A stretch of DNA of 64,000 nt from Enterobacteriaceae bacterium RIT714 (GTDB taxonomy: Bacteria; Pseudomonadota; Gammaproteobacteria; Enterobacterales; Enterobacteriaceae), in assembly GCA_009668015.1 (NCBI GenBank), contig WJYB01000001.1, forward strand, positions 434,001-498,000, given 5' to 3'. Below are positions 18,901 through 27,835 of this stretch, one piece after another (position 1 is the first letter of the stretch; every line of letters starts with the position of its first letter). The position numbers and the translations under genes are program-made. The notes below the pieces were generated by a model that saw only the letters and a list, made by a program, of their open reading frames with translations, did not search any database and was not told where the DNA came from.

Positions 18901-20004
18901 ATGCAGCGACAACACGCCCCGTACCGTGCCGATGTGGTAGGCAGTTTTTTACGTCCCGACGCGATCAAACTGGCGCGCCAGAAATTCGCCAGCGGTGAGA
19001 TCGATGCCGGTCAGCTGCGTGCGGTTGAAAACGACGCCATTCGCCACGTGGTCGAACAGCAATGCGCGTGCGGGCTGCATGTGGTCACCGACGGCGAGTT
19101 CCGCCGCGCCTGGTGGCATTTTGATTTCTTTGATGGTCTGGAAGGGGTTGAGCGTTACGATTCAAACCAGGGCATCCAGTTTAACGGCGTGCAGACCAAA
19201 GCGCACGGCGTGCGCGTCACCGGTAAACTGGGCTTCGGTAACCATCCTATGCTGGAAGATTTCCGCTATCTGAAAAGCATCAGCGGTAACGCCGAGCCTA
19301 AAATGACCATTCCAAGCCCGAGCGTGCTGCACTTCCGTGGCGGGCGTAAAGATATCGACGCCACGGTTTATCCGGATCTGGATGTCTATTTTGATGACCT
19401 GGCCACCACCTGGCGCGATGCGATCCAGGCATTTTACGCGGCGGGCTGTCGCTATCTGCAGCTGGATGACACGGTCTGGGCTTATCTGTGCTCCGACGAT
19501 CAGCGTCGTCAAATTCGTGAGCGCGGTGATGATGCCGACCAACTGGCGCTCACTTACGCCCGCGTACTGAATAAAGCGCTGGAAGGGAAACCTGACGACC
19601 TGACCATTGGTTTGCATGTCTGTCGCGGCAACTTCCGTTCCACCTGGATTTCAGAAGGGGGCTATGAGCCGGTCGCCGAGGTGCTGTTTGGTACGGTGAA
19701 CGTGGATGCCTTCTTCCTGGAGTATGACAACGACCGCAGCGGTGATTTTGCACCGTTACGTTTTGTGCGTCCGGGTAAACAGCAGGTGGTCCTGGGTCTC
19801 ATCACCACTAAAAATGGCGAGCTGGAAAATCCGCAAGGAGTGAAAGCGCGGCTGGAAGAGGCGGCGCAATTTGTGGCGAAAGATCAGATCTGCCTGAGCC
19901 CGCAGTGCGGCTTTGCCTCCACCGAGGAGGGCAATACCCTCAGCGAAACCCAGCAGTGGGATAAAGTCCGTCTGGTCACACAGATCGCAGATGAAGTCTG
20001 GTAA
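18901..20004 (+). CDS. MetE C-terminal-domain-like methyltransferase (cobalamin-independent methionine synthase family)
   Basis: 367 residues, half the length of MetE and equivalent to its catalytic C-terminal domain, as in YxjG/YxjH-type proteins. Candidate zinc ligands are visible: H239 and C241 (GLHVCRGN) and C336 (LSPQCGFAS), with an acidic residue near FFLEYD. Such short enzymes transfer a methyl group to homocysteine from folate or another donor; the donor here is unknown. Start at 18901 behind AAAGGAG. Possible MetJ boxes upstream support a methionine role. Confidence 0.85.
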   Translation: MQRQHAPYRADVVGSFLRPDAIKLARQKFASGEIDAGQLRAVENDAIRHVVEQQCACGLHVVTDGEFRRAWWHFDFFDGLEGVERYDSNQGIQFNGVQTKAHGVRVTGKLGFGNHPMLEDFRYLKSISGNAEPKMTIPSPSVLHFRGGRKDIDATVYPDLDVYFDDLATTWRDAIQAFYAAGCRYLQLDDTVWAYLCSDDQRRQIRERGDDADQLALTYARVLNKALEGKPDDLTIGLHVCRGNFRSTWISEGGYEPVAEVLFGTVNVDAFFLEYDNDRSGDFAPLRFVRPGKQQVVLGLITTKNGELENPQGVKARLEEAAQFVAKDQICLSPQCGFASTEEGNTLSETQQWDKVRLVTQIADEVW

Positions 20005-20012
20005 TTAACCGC

Positions 20013-20047
20013 GCACAGCGTTGCACTTAAATAATGCAGCGCTGTGC
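20013..20047 (+). terminator. Long hairpin after the MetE-like gene, overlapping a possible NtrC site
   Basis: GCACAGC (20013-20019) pairs with GCTGTGC (20041-20047) and the stem can extend inwards. There is no T tract. The inner TGCACTTAAATAATGCA (20022-20038) is a 17-bp near-match to the NtrC consensus TGCACC-N5-GGTGCA and lies about 143 bases upstream of the predicted urtA transcription start, a usual enhancer distance. It may be terminator, enhancer or both. Confidence 0.5.
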
Positions 20048-20146
20048 CATTCTGAGTCGTTCTTCACCTGTTTCTGACCCGTTGCTACTGCGGAATTTCC
20101 TTTCATACTCCTGCTAACGCCCTAAAAAATCAGATCTTTTACGTTC

Positions 20147-20162
20147 TGGCATCCTTTTTGCT
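20147..20162 (+). promoter_or_regulatory. Sigma-54 promoter of the urt operon
   Basis: TGGCATCCTTTTTGCT matches the -24/-12 consensus TGGCAC-N5-TTGCW with the invariant GG (20148-20149) and GC (20160-20161) ten bases apart. The start of transcription should be near 20172, about 80 bases before urtA. Sigma-54 and NtrC control would make urea uptake respond to nitrogen limitation. Confidence 0.75.
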
Positions 20163-20252
20163 CTGATGAATCCTGTCATTGACGTTTCGCTTTTTTCTGC
20201 GTCCACGCGGTAGAGGACGTATTCGCGCAGCTTTCTTTTCAGGAGTGAAAAT

Positions 20253-21524
20253 ATGCACCGTCGTACCTTAATCAAAGCTTTTGCACTCTCCACCACGATG
20301 GTGGCGATGGGGATGAGTTTTAGCGTTCAGGCCGCTGACACGATCAAAATCGGGATCATGCACTCGCTGTCCGGCACCATGGCGATCTCGGAAACCCCGC
20401 TCAAAGACGTGGCGCTGATGACCATTGATGAGATCAATGCCAAAGGCGGCGTGCTGGGCAAAAAGCTGGAGCCGGTGGTGGTTGACCCGGCGTCTAACTG
20501 GCCGTTGTTTGCGGAAAAAGCCCGTCAGTTGTTAAGCCAGGATAAAGTGGCGGCAGTCTTTGGCTGCTGGACATCGGTCTCGCGGAAATCGGTCCTGCCA
20601 GTCTTTGAGGAGCTGAACGGCCTGCTGTTCTACCCGGTGCAGTATGAAGGCGAAGAGATGTCGCCAAACGTGTTTTACACCGGCGCGGCCCCCAATCAGC
20701 AGGCCATCCCTGCGGTGGAATATCTGATGGGGGAAGACGGCGGCAGCGCCAAACGCTTCTTCCTTCTCGGCACAGACTATGTTTACCCGCGAACCACCAA
20801 CAAGATTTTACGTTCGTTCCTGCATTCAAAAGGTGTGCAGGATAAAGATATCGAAGAAGTCTACACCCCGTTCGGGCACAGCGATTACCAGACCATTGTC
20901 GCCAACATCAAGAAATTCTCCGCTGGCGGAAAAACGGCGGTCGTTTCGACCATCAACGGCGACTCCAACGTTCCGTTCTATAAAGAGCTGGCCAATCAGG
21001 GCGTGAAAGCCACGGATGTGCCGGTCGTGGCCTTCTCGGTGGGCGAAGAGGAGTTACGCGGAATAGATACCAAACCGCTGGTGGGAAACCTCGCGGCGTG
21101 GAACTACTTTGAATCGGTCGACAACTCGACCAACCAGACCTTTGTCGCGTCGTATAAAGCCTGGGCCAAAGCGCATAAGCTGCCGAATGCCGATACCGTT
21201 GTGACGAACGATCCGATGGAAGCGACCTATGTCGGGATCCATATGTGGGCGCAGGCGGTTGAGAAGGCGGGCACCACCGATGTGGATAAAGTGCGCGCGG
21301 CGATGGCCGGTCAATCCTTTAACGCGCCATCCGGATTCACCCTCACCATGGATGCAACCAATCACCATCTGCATAAGCCGGTGATGATTGGCGAAATCGA
21401 AGGTGACGGTCAGTTTAACGTCGTCTGGCAGACCGATAAACCGGTTCGCGCCCAGCCGTGGAGTCCGTACATTCCGGGTAATGACAAAAAGCCTGAGCAA
21501 CCGATGAAAACGGCCAGTAACTAA
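20253..21524 (+). CDS. urtA: Urea ABC transporter, substrate-binding protein
   Basis: 423 residues. A signal peptide (1-27, ending VQA-A) precedes a type I periplasmic binding fold: TIKIGIMHSLSGTMAISETP, VFGCWTSVSRKSVLPVFE and FLLGTDYVYPRTTNKI are typical of UrtA. It binds urea in the periplasm and hands it to UrtBC. Good SD AGGAG. It is the first gene of a five-gene operon (urtABCDE) behind a sigma-54 promoter. No urease genes are in the window. Confidence 0.94.
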   Translation: MHRRTLIKAFALSTTMVAMGMSFSVQAADTIKIGIMHSLSGTMAISETPLKDVALMTIDEINAKGGVLGKKLEPVVVDPASNWPLFAEKARQLLSQDKVAAVFGCWTSVSRKSVLPVFEELNGLLFYPVQYEGEEMSPNVFYTGAAPNQQAIPAVEYLMGEDGGSAKRFFLLGTDYVYPRTTNKILRSFLHSKGVQDKDIEEVYTPFGHSDYQTIVANIKKFSAGGKTAVVSTINGDSNVPFYKELANQGVKATDVPVVAFSVGEEELRGIDTKPLVGNLAAWNYFESVDNSTNQTFVASYKAWAKAHKLPNADTVVTNDPMEATYVGIHMWAQAVEKAGTTDVDKVRAAMAGQSFNAPSGFTLTMDATNHHLHKPVMIGEIEGDGQFNVVWQTDKPVRAQPWSPYIPGNDKKPEQPMKTASN

Positions 21525-21545
21525 CCTGATGTACGGAGAAAAGCC

Positions 21546-23120
21546 ATGAACGCCATGCGCATAATTGTCGCAATTGTCTGGCTTGCCGGTCTGCTGCCAG
21601 GGATGGCGCAGGCGACGGATGCGGACAGCTTTGTCGCCGCCAGTCGCAGTCAGCAAACCGAATTGCTGGAACAGTGGGCCGTTGCGCCCGATCCTGCACG
21701 TCTGCCGCTGCTACAGGCGCTGCAAAAGGAGAATCTGTTTGCCGATGCGCAAAAACACGCGTTTACCCGCGTGAAGGGGGAAATGGTGAGCCTGGGGGAC
21801 AGCCCCCGGCTCAACGGTGAAGCGAAGGCGGTACGTCTGACCAACCGCCTGCGCAATCTGGCTTCAACCGCACTGGCGACCCATCAGCTAATAAGTGACA
21901 ACGTCACAATAAGGGGCGATGCCGCGCGGAAATTACAGCGCGATGCCACGCCTGCGATGCTCACTATGCTGCAGCAACGGCTGGCGGAAGAAAAAGAGGA
22001 GCAGGTGCGCGAGCCGCTGCAAGTGGCGCTGGCAAACCTGCAGCTGGTCAGCCCGCAGGCCGGGGTCCGTTTGCAGGCCATTGAGTTGTTGGGCGACTCT
22101 TCCGATCCCGAAACGCAGGCTCGCCTGATGCCTTATACCCAAACGCAGACGGAACCGGATGCGCAGGTGCGACAGGCCGCAGAAAACAGCCTGCGTAAAA
22201 TCCAGCATCGCCTGCTGATAAGCGATCTGTTGGGGCAGGCATTTATGGGGCTGTCGCTCGGTTCGGTCCTGCTGCTGGCGGCGCTCGGTCTGGCGATCAC
22301 CTACGGCCTGCTGGGGGTGATTAACATGGCCCACGGCGAGATGCTGATGCTCGGGGCGTACTGCACCTGGATAGTCCAGCAGGCGATGGCCCAGTTCATG
22401 CCGCAGTGGCTGGCGTTTTATCCGGTTGTGGCGCTGCCGGTGGCGTTTCTGCTGACCGCCGCCACCGGTATGGTGCTGGAACGCACGGTGATCCGTCATC
22501 TGTATGGCCGTCCGCTGGAGACCCTGCTGGCAACCTGGGGCATCAGTCTGATGATCATCCAGCTGGTGCGCATGATGTTTGGCGCGCAAAACCTGGAGGT
22601 GGCTAACCCGGCGTGGCTGTCGGGCGGGGTACAGGTCTATGCCAACCTGATCCTGCCGTGGAACCGCATTGTGGTGCTGGGATTTGTGCTGCTGGTGCTG
22701 TTCTTTACCTGGCTTATCCTCAACAAAACCCGACTGGGCCTGAACGTGCGCGCGGTGACGCAAAACCGCAGCATGGCCGCCTGCTGCGGTGTGCCGACCG
22801 GGCGCGTCGACATGTTGGCTTTTGGGCTGGGTTCGGGAATTGCGGGGTTGGGCGGCGTGGCGCTCTCGCAGCTCGGTAACGTTGGGCCGGAACTGGGACA
22901 GGGCTACATCATTGACTCTTTCCTGGTGGTGGTGCTGGGCGGTGTCGGTCAGCTGGCAGGCAGCGTCGCCGCCGCCTTTGGACTGGGCATTTTCAACAAA
23001 ATTCTTGAACCACAGATGGGCGCGGTGCTGGGCAAAATACTGATTCTGATAGCGATAATTCTGTTTATTCAGAAACGTCCTCAGGGGCTGTTCGCGTTGA
23101 AAGGGAGGGTAACAGACTGA
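21546..23120 (+). CDS. urtB: Urea ABC transporter, permease UrtB
   Basis: 524 residues. A signal peptide and a periplasmic helical-repeat region (about 25-215) precede a LivH-type permease domain with about eight membrane segments (about 220-515). The conserved GLAITYGLLGVINMAHGEMLMLGAY is present. The long N-terminal extension is typical of UrtB and separates it from LivH. Starts 21 bases after urtA and overlaps urtC by one base. A matS site lies inside. Confidence 0.94.
   Translation: MNAMRIIVAIVWLAGLLPGMAQATDADSFVAASRSQQTELLEQWAVAPDPARLPLLQALQKENLFADAQKHAFTRVKGEMVSLGDSPRLNGEAKAVRLTNRLRNLASTALATHQLISDNVTIRGDAARKLQRDATPAMLTMLQQRLAEEKEEQVREPLQVALANLQLVSPQAGVRLQAIELLGDSSDPETQARLMPYTQTQTEPDAQVRQAAENSLRKIQHRLLISDLLGQAFMGLSLGSVLLLAALGLAITYGLLGVINMAHGEMLMLGAYCTWIVQQAMAQFMPQWLAFYPVVALPVAFLLTAATGMVLERTVIRHLYGRPLETLLATWGISLMIIQLVRMMFGAQNLEVANPAWLSGGVQVYANLILPWNRIVVLGFVLLVLFFTWLILNKTRLGLNVRAVTQNRSMAACCGVPTGRVDMLAFGLGSGIAGLGGVALSQLGNVGPELGQGYIIDSFLVVVLGGVGQLAGSVAAAFGLGIFNKILEPQMGAVLGKILILIAIILFIQKRPQGLFALKGRVTD
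21895..21907. other. matS site, inside urtB
   Basis: GTGACAACGTCAC is a perfect consensus match, within the N-terminal part of urtB. Confidence 0.88.
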
Positions 23121-24193
23121 TGAGCCAGCCATTGACCTTAACGCTGGCGCGTAAAGCGCCGCGCACGACGCAGCTGTTCATCAGCCTGATCCTCACGATC
23201 CTGCTGGTGCTCCCGTTCCTGGCGCTGCTGCCCGCCAGCCATCCGCTGGCGCTCTCCACCTGGATGCTGACGCTGATCGGCAAAATTCTCTGCTATGCGA
23301 TTGTCGCTGTCGCACTCGATCTGGTGTGGGGCTATGCGGGGATGCTGTCGCTGGGCCACGGGATTTTCTTTGCGCTGGGGGGCTACGCAATGGGGATGTA
23401 CCTGATGCGTCAGGCCTCGGGTGAAGGGCTACCGGCGTTTATGTCGTTTCTCTCGTGGAGCGAGTTGCCGTGGTTCTGGTGGGGCACGCAGCACTTCGCC
23501 TGGACGCTGGTGCTGATTGTGATGATCCCCGGCCTGCTGGCGCTGATCTTCGGCTGGTTCGCGTTCCGCTCGAAAATCAAAGGGGTCTATTTTTCTATTA
23601 TGACCCAGGCCTTGACCTATGCGGGAATGCTGCTGTTCTTTCGCAATGAAACCGGCTTCGGCGGCAATAACGGATTTACCGGCTTTACCACGCTGCTGGG
23701 TTTTTCGGTCACGGCGACCTCAACGCGCATCGGGCTGTTTCTGGCAACGGTGGCGGTGCTGGCGGCATCGCTTGCCGTCGGATTTGCGCTGGCAAAGAGC
23801 AAATTTGGCCGCATTCTGACGGCGGTACGCGACGCAGAAAACCGGCTGACGTTTTGCGGCTACGATCCGCGCGGCTTCAAACTGCTGGTCTGGACGCTTT
23901 CCGCGGTGATGTGTGGGCTGGCGGGCGCACTGTATGTCCCGCAGGTGGGGATTATCAACCCCGGCGAAATGTCGCCCACCAACTCCATCGAAGCGGCGAT
24001 GTGGGTGGCATTAGGCGGACGCGGAACGCTCGTCGGGCCGGTGATAGGCGCGGCGCTGGTCAACGGCGCGAAAAGCTATTTCACCGTCGCCATGCCGGAA
24101 TACTGGCAGCTGTTTTTAGGGGCGATGTTTATCGCCGTTACGCTGTTTTTACCGCGCGGCGTGTACGGGCTTTTTCGTAAGGGAGAGAAATAA
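23120..24193 (+). CDS. urtC: Urea ABC transporter, permease UrtC
   Basis: 357 residues, a LivM-type permease with about nine membrane segments. The motif WGYAGMLSLGHGIFFALGGYAMGMYL is diagnostic of UrtC/LivM. It pairs with UrtB to form the urea channel in the inner membrane. The start codon overlaps the urtB stop (TGATG at 23118-23122) and its stop overlaps the urtD start (TAATG), so the three are translationally coupled. Confidence 0.94.
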   Translation: MSQPLTLTLARKAPRTTQLFISLILTILLVLPFLALLPASHPLALSTWMLTLIGKILCYAIVAVALDLVWGYAGMLSLGHGIFFALGGYAMGMYLMRQASGEGLPAFMSFLSWSELPWFWWGTQHFAWTLVLIVMIPGLLALIFGWFAFRSKIKGVYFSIMTQALTYAGMLLFFRNETGFGGNNGFTGFTTLLGFSVTATSTRIGLFLATVAVLAASLAVGFALAKSKFGRILTAVRDAENRLTFCGYDPRGFKLLVWTLSAVMCGLAGALYVPQVGIINPGEMSPTNSIEAAMWVALGGRGTLVGPVIGAALVNGAKSYFTVAMPEYWQLFLGAMFIAVTLFLPRGVYGLFRKGEK

Positions 24194-24990
24194 TGCAGCC
24201 AGCAGAAGGCCTTTTTACCCGCCAGTTACCGGGCGACCGCTTCCGGGAACAGACCGATCCCGTTCTTCAGCTTGAGGCGATCAACGTTAATTTTGACGGT
24301 TTTCAGGCGCTCACCGATCTGTCGCTGAATATCGGCGTCGGAGAGTTACGCTGCGTGATTGGTCCAAACGGGGCCGGAAAAACCACGCTGATGGACGTGA
24401 TCACCGGTAAAACGCGGCCGCAAAGTGGCCGGGCGATTTACGATCAGTCCATTGATTTGACCGGCCTGGATCCGGCCGCGATTGCGCGTCAGGGGATCGG
24501 TCGCAAGTTCCAGAAACCCACGGTGTTTGAAGCGCTGACGGTATGGGAAAACCTGGAGCTGGCGATGAAAGGCGATAAATCAGTGTGGGCGAGTTTGCGT
24601 GCCCGGCTGACCTCTGAGCAGGGGGATCGTATCAACGAGATGTTATCGCTGCTGCGCCTGAGCGCCGAGCGCGATCGGCGCGCTGGCATGCTTTCTCACG
24701 GGCAGAAACAGTTTCTGGAAATCGGCATGCTGTTGGTGCAGGAGCCACATTTACTGTTGCTCGATGAGCCTGCTGCCGGGATGACGGACGCCGAGACCGA
24801 GTATTCCGCAGAGCTTTTTCGCACTCTGGCGGGAAAACACTCTCTGATGGTGGTCGAGCACGATATGGGGTTTGTCGAAACCATTGCCGATCACGTCACG
24901 GTTCTGCACCAGGGGCGCGTGCTGGCAGAGGGATCGCTGCGGGAAGTGCAGGCGAATGAGCAGGTTATCGACGTTTATCTGGGACGCTAA
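24193..24990 (+). CDS. urtD: Urea ABC transporter, ATPase UrtD
   Basis: 265 residues. Walker A GPNGAGKTT at residues 57-65, ABC signature LSHGQ, and Walker B LLLLDEPAAGM, followed by the switch histidine (VVEHDM). It is a LivG-type ATPase. The N-terminal extension of about 25 residues before the ABC core is common in UrtD. It forms a heterodimer with UrtE to power UrtBC. Confidence 0.94.
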   Translation: MQPAEGLFTRQLPGDRFREQTDPVLQLEAINVNFDGFQALTDLSLNIGVGELRCVIGPNGAGKTTLMDVITGKTRPQSGRAIYDQSIDLTGLDPAAIARQGIGRKFQKPTVFEALTVWENLELAMKGDKSVWASLRARLTSEQGDRINEMLSLLRLSAERDRRAGMLSHGQKQFLEIGMLLVQEPHLLLLDEPAAGMTDAETEYSAELFRTLAGKHSLMVVEHDMGFVETIADHVTVLHQGRVLAEGSLREVQANEQVIDVYLGR

Positions 24991-24999
24991 GGAGCCTTG

Positions 25000-25698
25000 A
25001 TGCTACAGGTTAACGAACTGAATCAGTATTACGGCGGCAGCCATATTTTACGCGGCGTGAGCTTTGATGCGCCTGGCGGCGAGGTCACCTGTTTACTGGG
25101 GCGTAACGGTGTGGGTAAAACGACGCTACTGAAATGCCTGATGGGGCTGATCCCGGCGCGCAGCGGCGAGATAGTCTGGCAGGGAAAAAAGATCACCCAC
25201 GCAAAGCCGCATCACCGCGTGCAGTCCGGCGTGGCTTATGTGCCGCAGGGGCGCGAGATTTTTCCGCGTTTAACGGTCGAAGAAAATCTGCTGCTCGGCC
25301 TGTCGCGCTTTCCGGCCCGGGAGGCGAAAAGCGTACCGGACGATATCTGGCAACTGTTTCCGGTGCTGAAAGAGATGAAACACCGGCGCGGAGGCGATCT
25401 CTCCGGGGGGCAACAGCAGCAGCTGGCGATTGGCCGCGCGCTGGCGAGTCGCCCGCAGCTGTTGATCCTCGATGAACCGACGGAGGGGATTCAGCCTTCG
25501 GTGATTAAAGAGATCGGAGTGGTCATCCGTCAGCTTGCCAGTCGCGGAGATATGGCGATTTTACTGGTGGAGCAATTCTACGATTTTGCCGCCGAACTGG
25601 CGGATAACTATCTGCTGATGTCGCGTGGCAGCATTATTCAGCGCGGGCGCGGAGAGCATATGGAGCAAGAGGGGGTTCGCGCGCTGGTGGCCATTTAA
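25000..25698 (+). CDS. urtE: Urea ABC transporter, ATPase UrtE
   Basis: 232 residues from the ATG at 25000 (a TTG three bases earlier is in frame). Walker A GRNGVGKTT at residues 34-42, signature LSGGQQQQLAIGRAL, Walker B LLILDEPTEGI. It is a LivF-type ATPase and the last gene of the operon. AAGGAG precedes the start. No clear terminator follows; the next gene, zinT, has its own operator. Confidence 0.94.
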   Translation: MLQVNELNQYYGGSHILRGVSFDAPGGEVTCLLGRNGVGKTTLLKCLMGLIPARSGEIVWQGKKITHAKPHHRVQSGVAYVPQGREIFPRLTVEENLLLGLSRFPAREAKSVPDDIWQLFPVLKEMKHRRGGDLSGGQQQQLAIGRALASRPQLLILDEPTEGIQPSVIKEIGVVIRQLASRGDMAILLVEQFYDFAAELADNYLLMSRGSIIQRGRGEHMEQEGVRALVAI

Positions 25699-25725
25699 TG
25701 GCGATCGAAGCGGTTGTTTTTCGAT

Positions 25726-25742
25726 ATGTTATATTATAACAT
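25726..25742. promoter_or_regulatory. Zur box upstream of zinT
   Basis: ATGTTATATTATAACAT is a perfect 17-bp palindrome and matches the core of the enterobacterial Zur operator. It lies 33 bases before the zinT start. Zur with zinc would repress zinT, so the gene is induced by zinc starvation. Confidence 0.85.
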
Positions 25743-25775
25743 CCTCGCTTTCTTAAACGGAGTGAGGATTTTATT

Positions 25776-26417
25776 TTGGCTGCACATAGTGGAAAATTTA
25801 CAATGACTCTGGGAATGCTGCTGATTAGCGGTCAACTGTTCGCCCACTCGCACGGCCATCAAATGACTGAGGCTGAAGAGAAAGCGGCGAACGGGGTTTT
25901 TGCAGATAAAGATGTGAAAGATCGTCAACTTTCCGACTGGGATGGCATCTGGCAGTCTGTTTATCCTTTCCTGGTGGATGGCTCGCTGGACCCGGTATTT
26001 AAACAGAAAGCGCAAAAGGATCCCGCCAAATCGTTCGATGAGGTCAAGGCGTACTACCGCAAAGGGTATGAGACCACTGTCGATACCATCGCCATTGAAA
26101 ATAATGTGATGGAATTCCGCTCCGGTAAAACGGTGGCGAGCTGCCGCTATGATTACAGCGGTTATCAGATCCTGACCTATGCTTCCGGTAAAAAAGGCGT
26201 GCGTTATCTGTTTGAGTGTAAAGATACCGGCTCTAAAGCCCCGAAATTTGTCCAGTTCAGCGATCACACCATCGCCCCGCGCCAGTCAGCGCATTTCCAC
26301 ATTTTTATGGGCAATACGTCGCATGACGCCTTGCTGAAAGAGATGGATAACTGGCCGACCTATTATCCTGATGAGATGTATAAAGCGCAGGTCGTGGACG
26401 AGATGCTTCACCACTAA
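25776..26417 (+). CDS. zinT: Periplasmic zinc/cadmium-binding protein ZinT (YodA)
   Basis: 213 residues. A TTG start at 25776 is chosen because AGTGAGGA lies at the right distance; the next ATG, at 25803, would also give a signal peptide. The signal (to about LFA) precedes a His-rich HSHGHQ stretch, then the ZinT domain with LSDWDGIWQSVYPF, GVRYLFECKD and the metal-site motif HFHIFMG. ZinT binds zinc in the periplasm and helps deliver it to ZnuABC. The perfect Zur box supports zinc control. Confidence 0.93.
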   Translation: MAAHSGKFTMTLGMLLISGQLFAHSHGHQMTEAEEKAANGVFADKDVKDRQLSDWDGIWQSVYPFLVDGSLDPVFKQKAQKDPAKSFDEVKAYYRKGYETTVDTIAIENNVMEFRSGKTVASCRYDYSGYQILTYASGKKGVRYLFECKDTGSKAPKFVQFSDHTIAPRQSAHFHIFMGNTSHDALLKEMDNWPTYYPDEMYKAQVVDEMLHH

Positions 26418-26422
26418 AAGCA

Positions 26423-26447
26423 AAAAGGCGAGAATCTCTCGCCTTTT
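26423..26447. terminator. Bidirectional terminator between zinT and ydeE
   Basis: A perfect 11-bp stem AAAAGGCGAGA/TCTCGCCTTTT (26423-26433 with 26437-26447, loop ATC) lies between two convergent genes, with A and T runs on both sides. Confidence 0.92.
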
Positions 26448-26450
26448 CTT

Positions 26451-27644
26451 TTATGCGGTTTTCGCAGCCTGTGGCCACGATTTTACGCTCATTCCGCGCA
26501 AGATCATGAGCCAGGCAATCACAATCGCCGCCATCATAATGGCAAACAGCGACCAGTGCGGCAGATGGGTCAGAATGATGCCGGTGATCATCGGGTTAGC
26601 GGCCGCGCCCAGCCATCCCAACGCCTGCGCGGAGAAGTAGCTCGCTTTCATCCCCGGCGGGGCGATGTTATCAATCAACATATATTCGCCTGGCGCATAA
26701 ATTATCTCTCCGATGGTGAACACCGCCGACGCGATTCCCCAGTAAACCAGGTTGCTGCCCGAGAACATAAACCCGCCCAGACCCAGCAGGAAGAAGAGCG
26801 TTCCCAGCGCCATGAGCGGGCGAATATTGCTGGCGGAGATTTTACGGCCAATGAAATACTGCAGCGACACCACCACGGCGGCGTTGACCGGGAGCACGAC
26901 CGCCACCACTTTTTGCGCAAAGTCGCTGTCGTAATCCGCAGCCAACACATACTGAGAAATGCAGCTGGCGAACGAACCGCCCACGTAGGAGGCCAGTAAT
27001 CCGGAAAGCGTGTACCAGAACAGCGCCCGGTCGCGCAGCAGCACCGAGGGCTGCCACGGAACAGTGACGTTGTCACTTTCTGCCGCAATACTCTTTTGCA
27101 CATACACCTGGATAAACACCAGCGGCAGCGCGGCGCAGAAGGCCGCCAGCCAGAACGGCAGTTGCAGGCTGTACATCACCAGCAGCGTGCCAATGGGCGG
27201 GCCCACCGTCCAGCCGATATTCAGAAAACTGTAGTTGAGTGAGAAGACCCGCGCTTTTTCTCCCGGCGTCAGCACATCGGCGAACCAGGCCTTCAGCACG
27301 GTGGAGAACACGGAGTATGCGCAGTTGATCAGGGCAAAAAACAGTACCACCAGAGTGACATTATCCACCAGCGGGATGGCCACAAAACCGGCGATAAAGG
27401 CCAGAATCGACATCAGCATATAGCGTTTTTTGTCGAATTTATCCGCGAGAATGCCAAAACCCATGCTGAAAACCACGCCAATAGTTAGCGCCACCGTCAG
27501 GGCGTAGCCGATATTCTCGACGCTCATGTTATAAACACGGGTGAGATAAATGGTCATAAACGGTAACGTTGCGCCACGACCGATGGTTAATAACAATGAC
27601 GACGCCAGCAGCGCTGCGGTGGAGCGCCTGAGAGATGATTTCAT
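26451..27644 (-). CDS. ydeE: MFS transporter YdeE (dipeptide exporter family)
   Basis: 397 residues from the ATG at 27644 (E. coli YdeE 395); an in-frame start at 27659 is less likely. Twelve membrane segments. Diagnostic stretches: SLLLTIGRGATLPFMTIYL, LGFGILADKFDKKRYM-type loop 2-3 motif, LINCAYSVFSTVLKAWFAD and GEIIYAPGEYMLIDNIAPP. E. coli YdeE exports certain dipeptides. Divergent from eamA as in E. coli. A matS site lies inside at 27064-27076. Confidence 0.94.
   Translation of the reverse strand: MKSSLRRSTAALLASSLLLTIGRGATLPFMTIYLTRVYNMSVENIGYALTVALTIGVVFSMGFGILADKFDKKRYMLMSILAFIAGFVAIPLVDNVTLVVLFFALINCAYSVFSTVLKAWFADVLTPGEKARVFSLNYSFLNIGWTVGPPIGTLLVMYSLQLPFWLAAFCAALPLVFIQVYVQKSIAAESDNVTVPWQPSVLLRDRALFWYTLSGLLASYVGGSFASCISQYVLAADYDSDFAQKVVAVVLPVNAAVVVSLQYFIGRKISASNIRPLMALGTLFFLLGLGGFMFSGSNLVYWGIASAVFTIGEIIYAPGEYMLIDNIAPPGMKASYFSAQALGWLGAAANPMITGIILTHLPHWSLFAIMMAAIVIAWLMILRGMSVKSWPQAAKTA
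27064..27076. other. matS site, inside ydeE
   Basis: GTGACGTTGTCAC is a perfect consensus match. Confidence 0.88.
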
Positions 27645-27835
27645 ATTCCTGCCCGACAAATGCTTATGCTTTTTTTGTTGTGTCTTATCAGGAGTATCAC
27701 GACATAAGTGGCTTGTATAGCACCTAATTTATCCGTAAGTGCTTCGCCTGACTGCCATTATTAATGATCTTTTCCTCCGCTGTTTTTTTCGTTACCTTGA
27801 ATTGGTTTACATAAATTTAATAATCGGGGCTGAGT

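Noticed and set aside
21933..23132. A 399-codon reverse-strand open frame under urtB
   Set aside because: Antisense shadow of urtB in high-GC coding DNA; low complexity (many Gln and His) and no motif.
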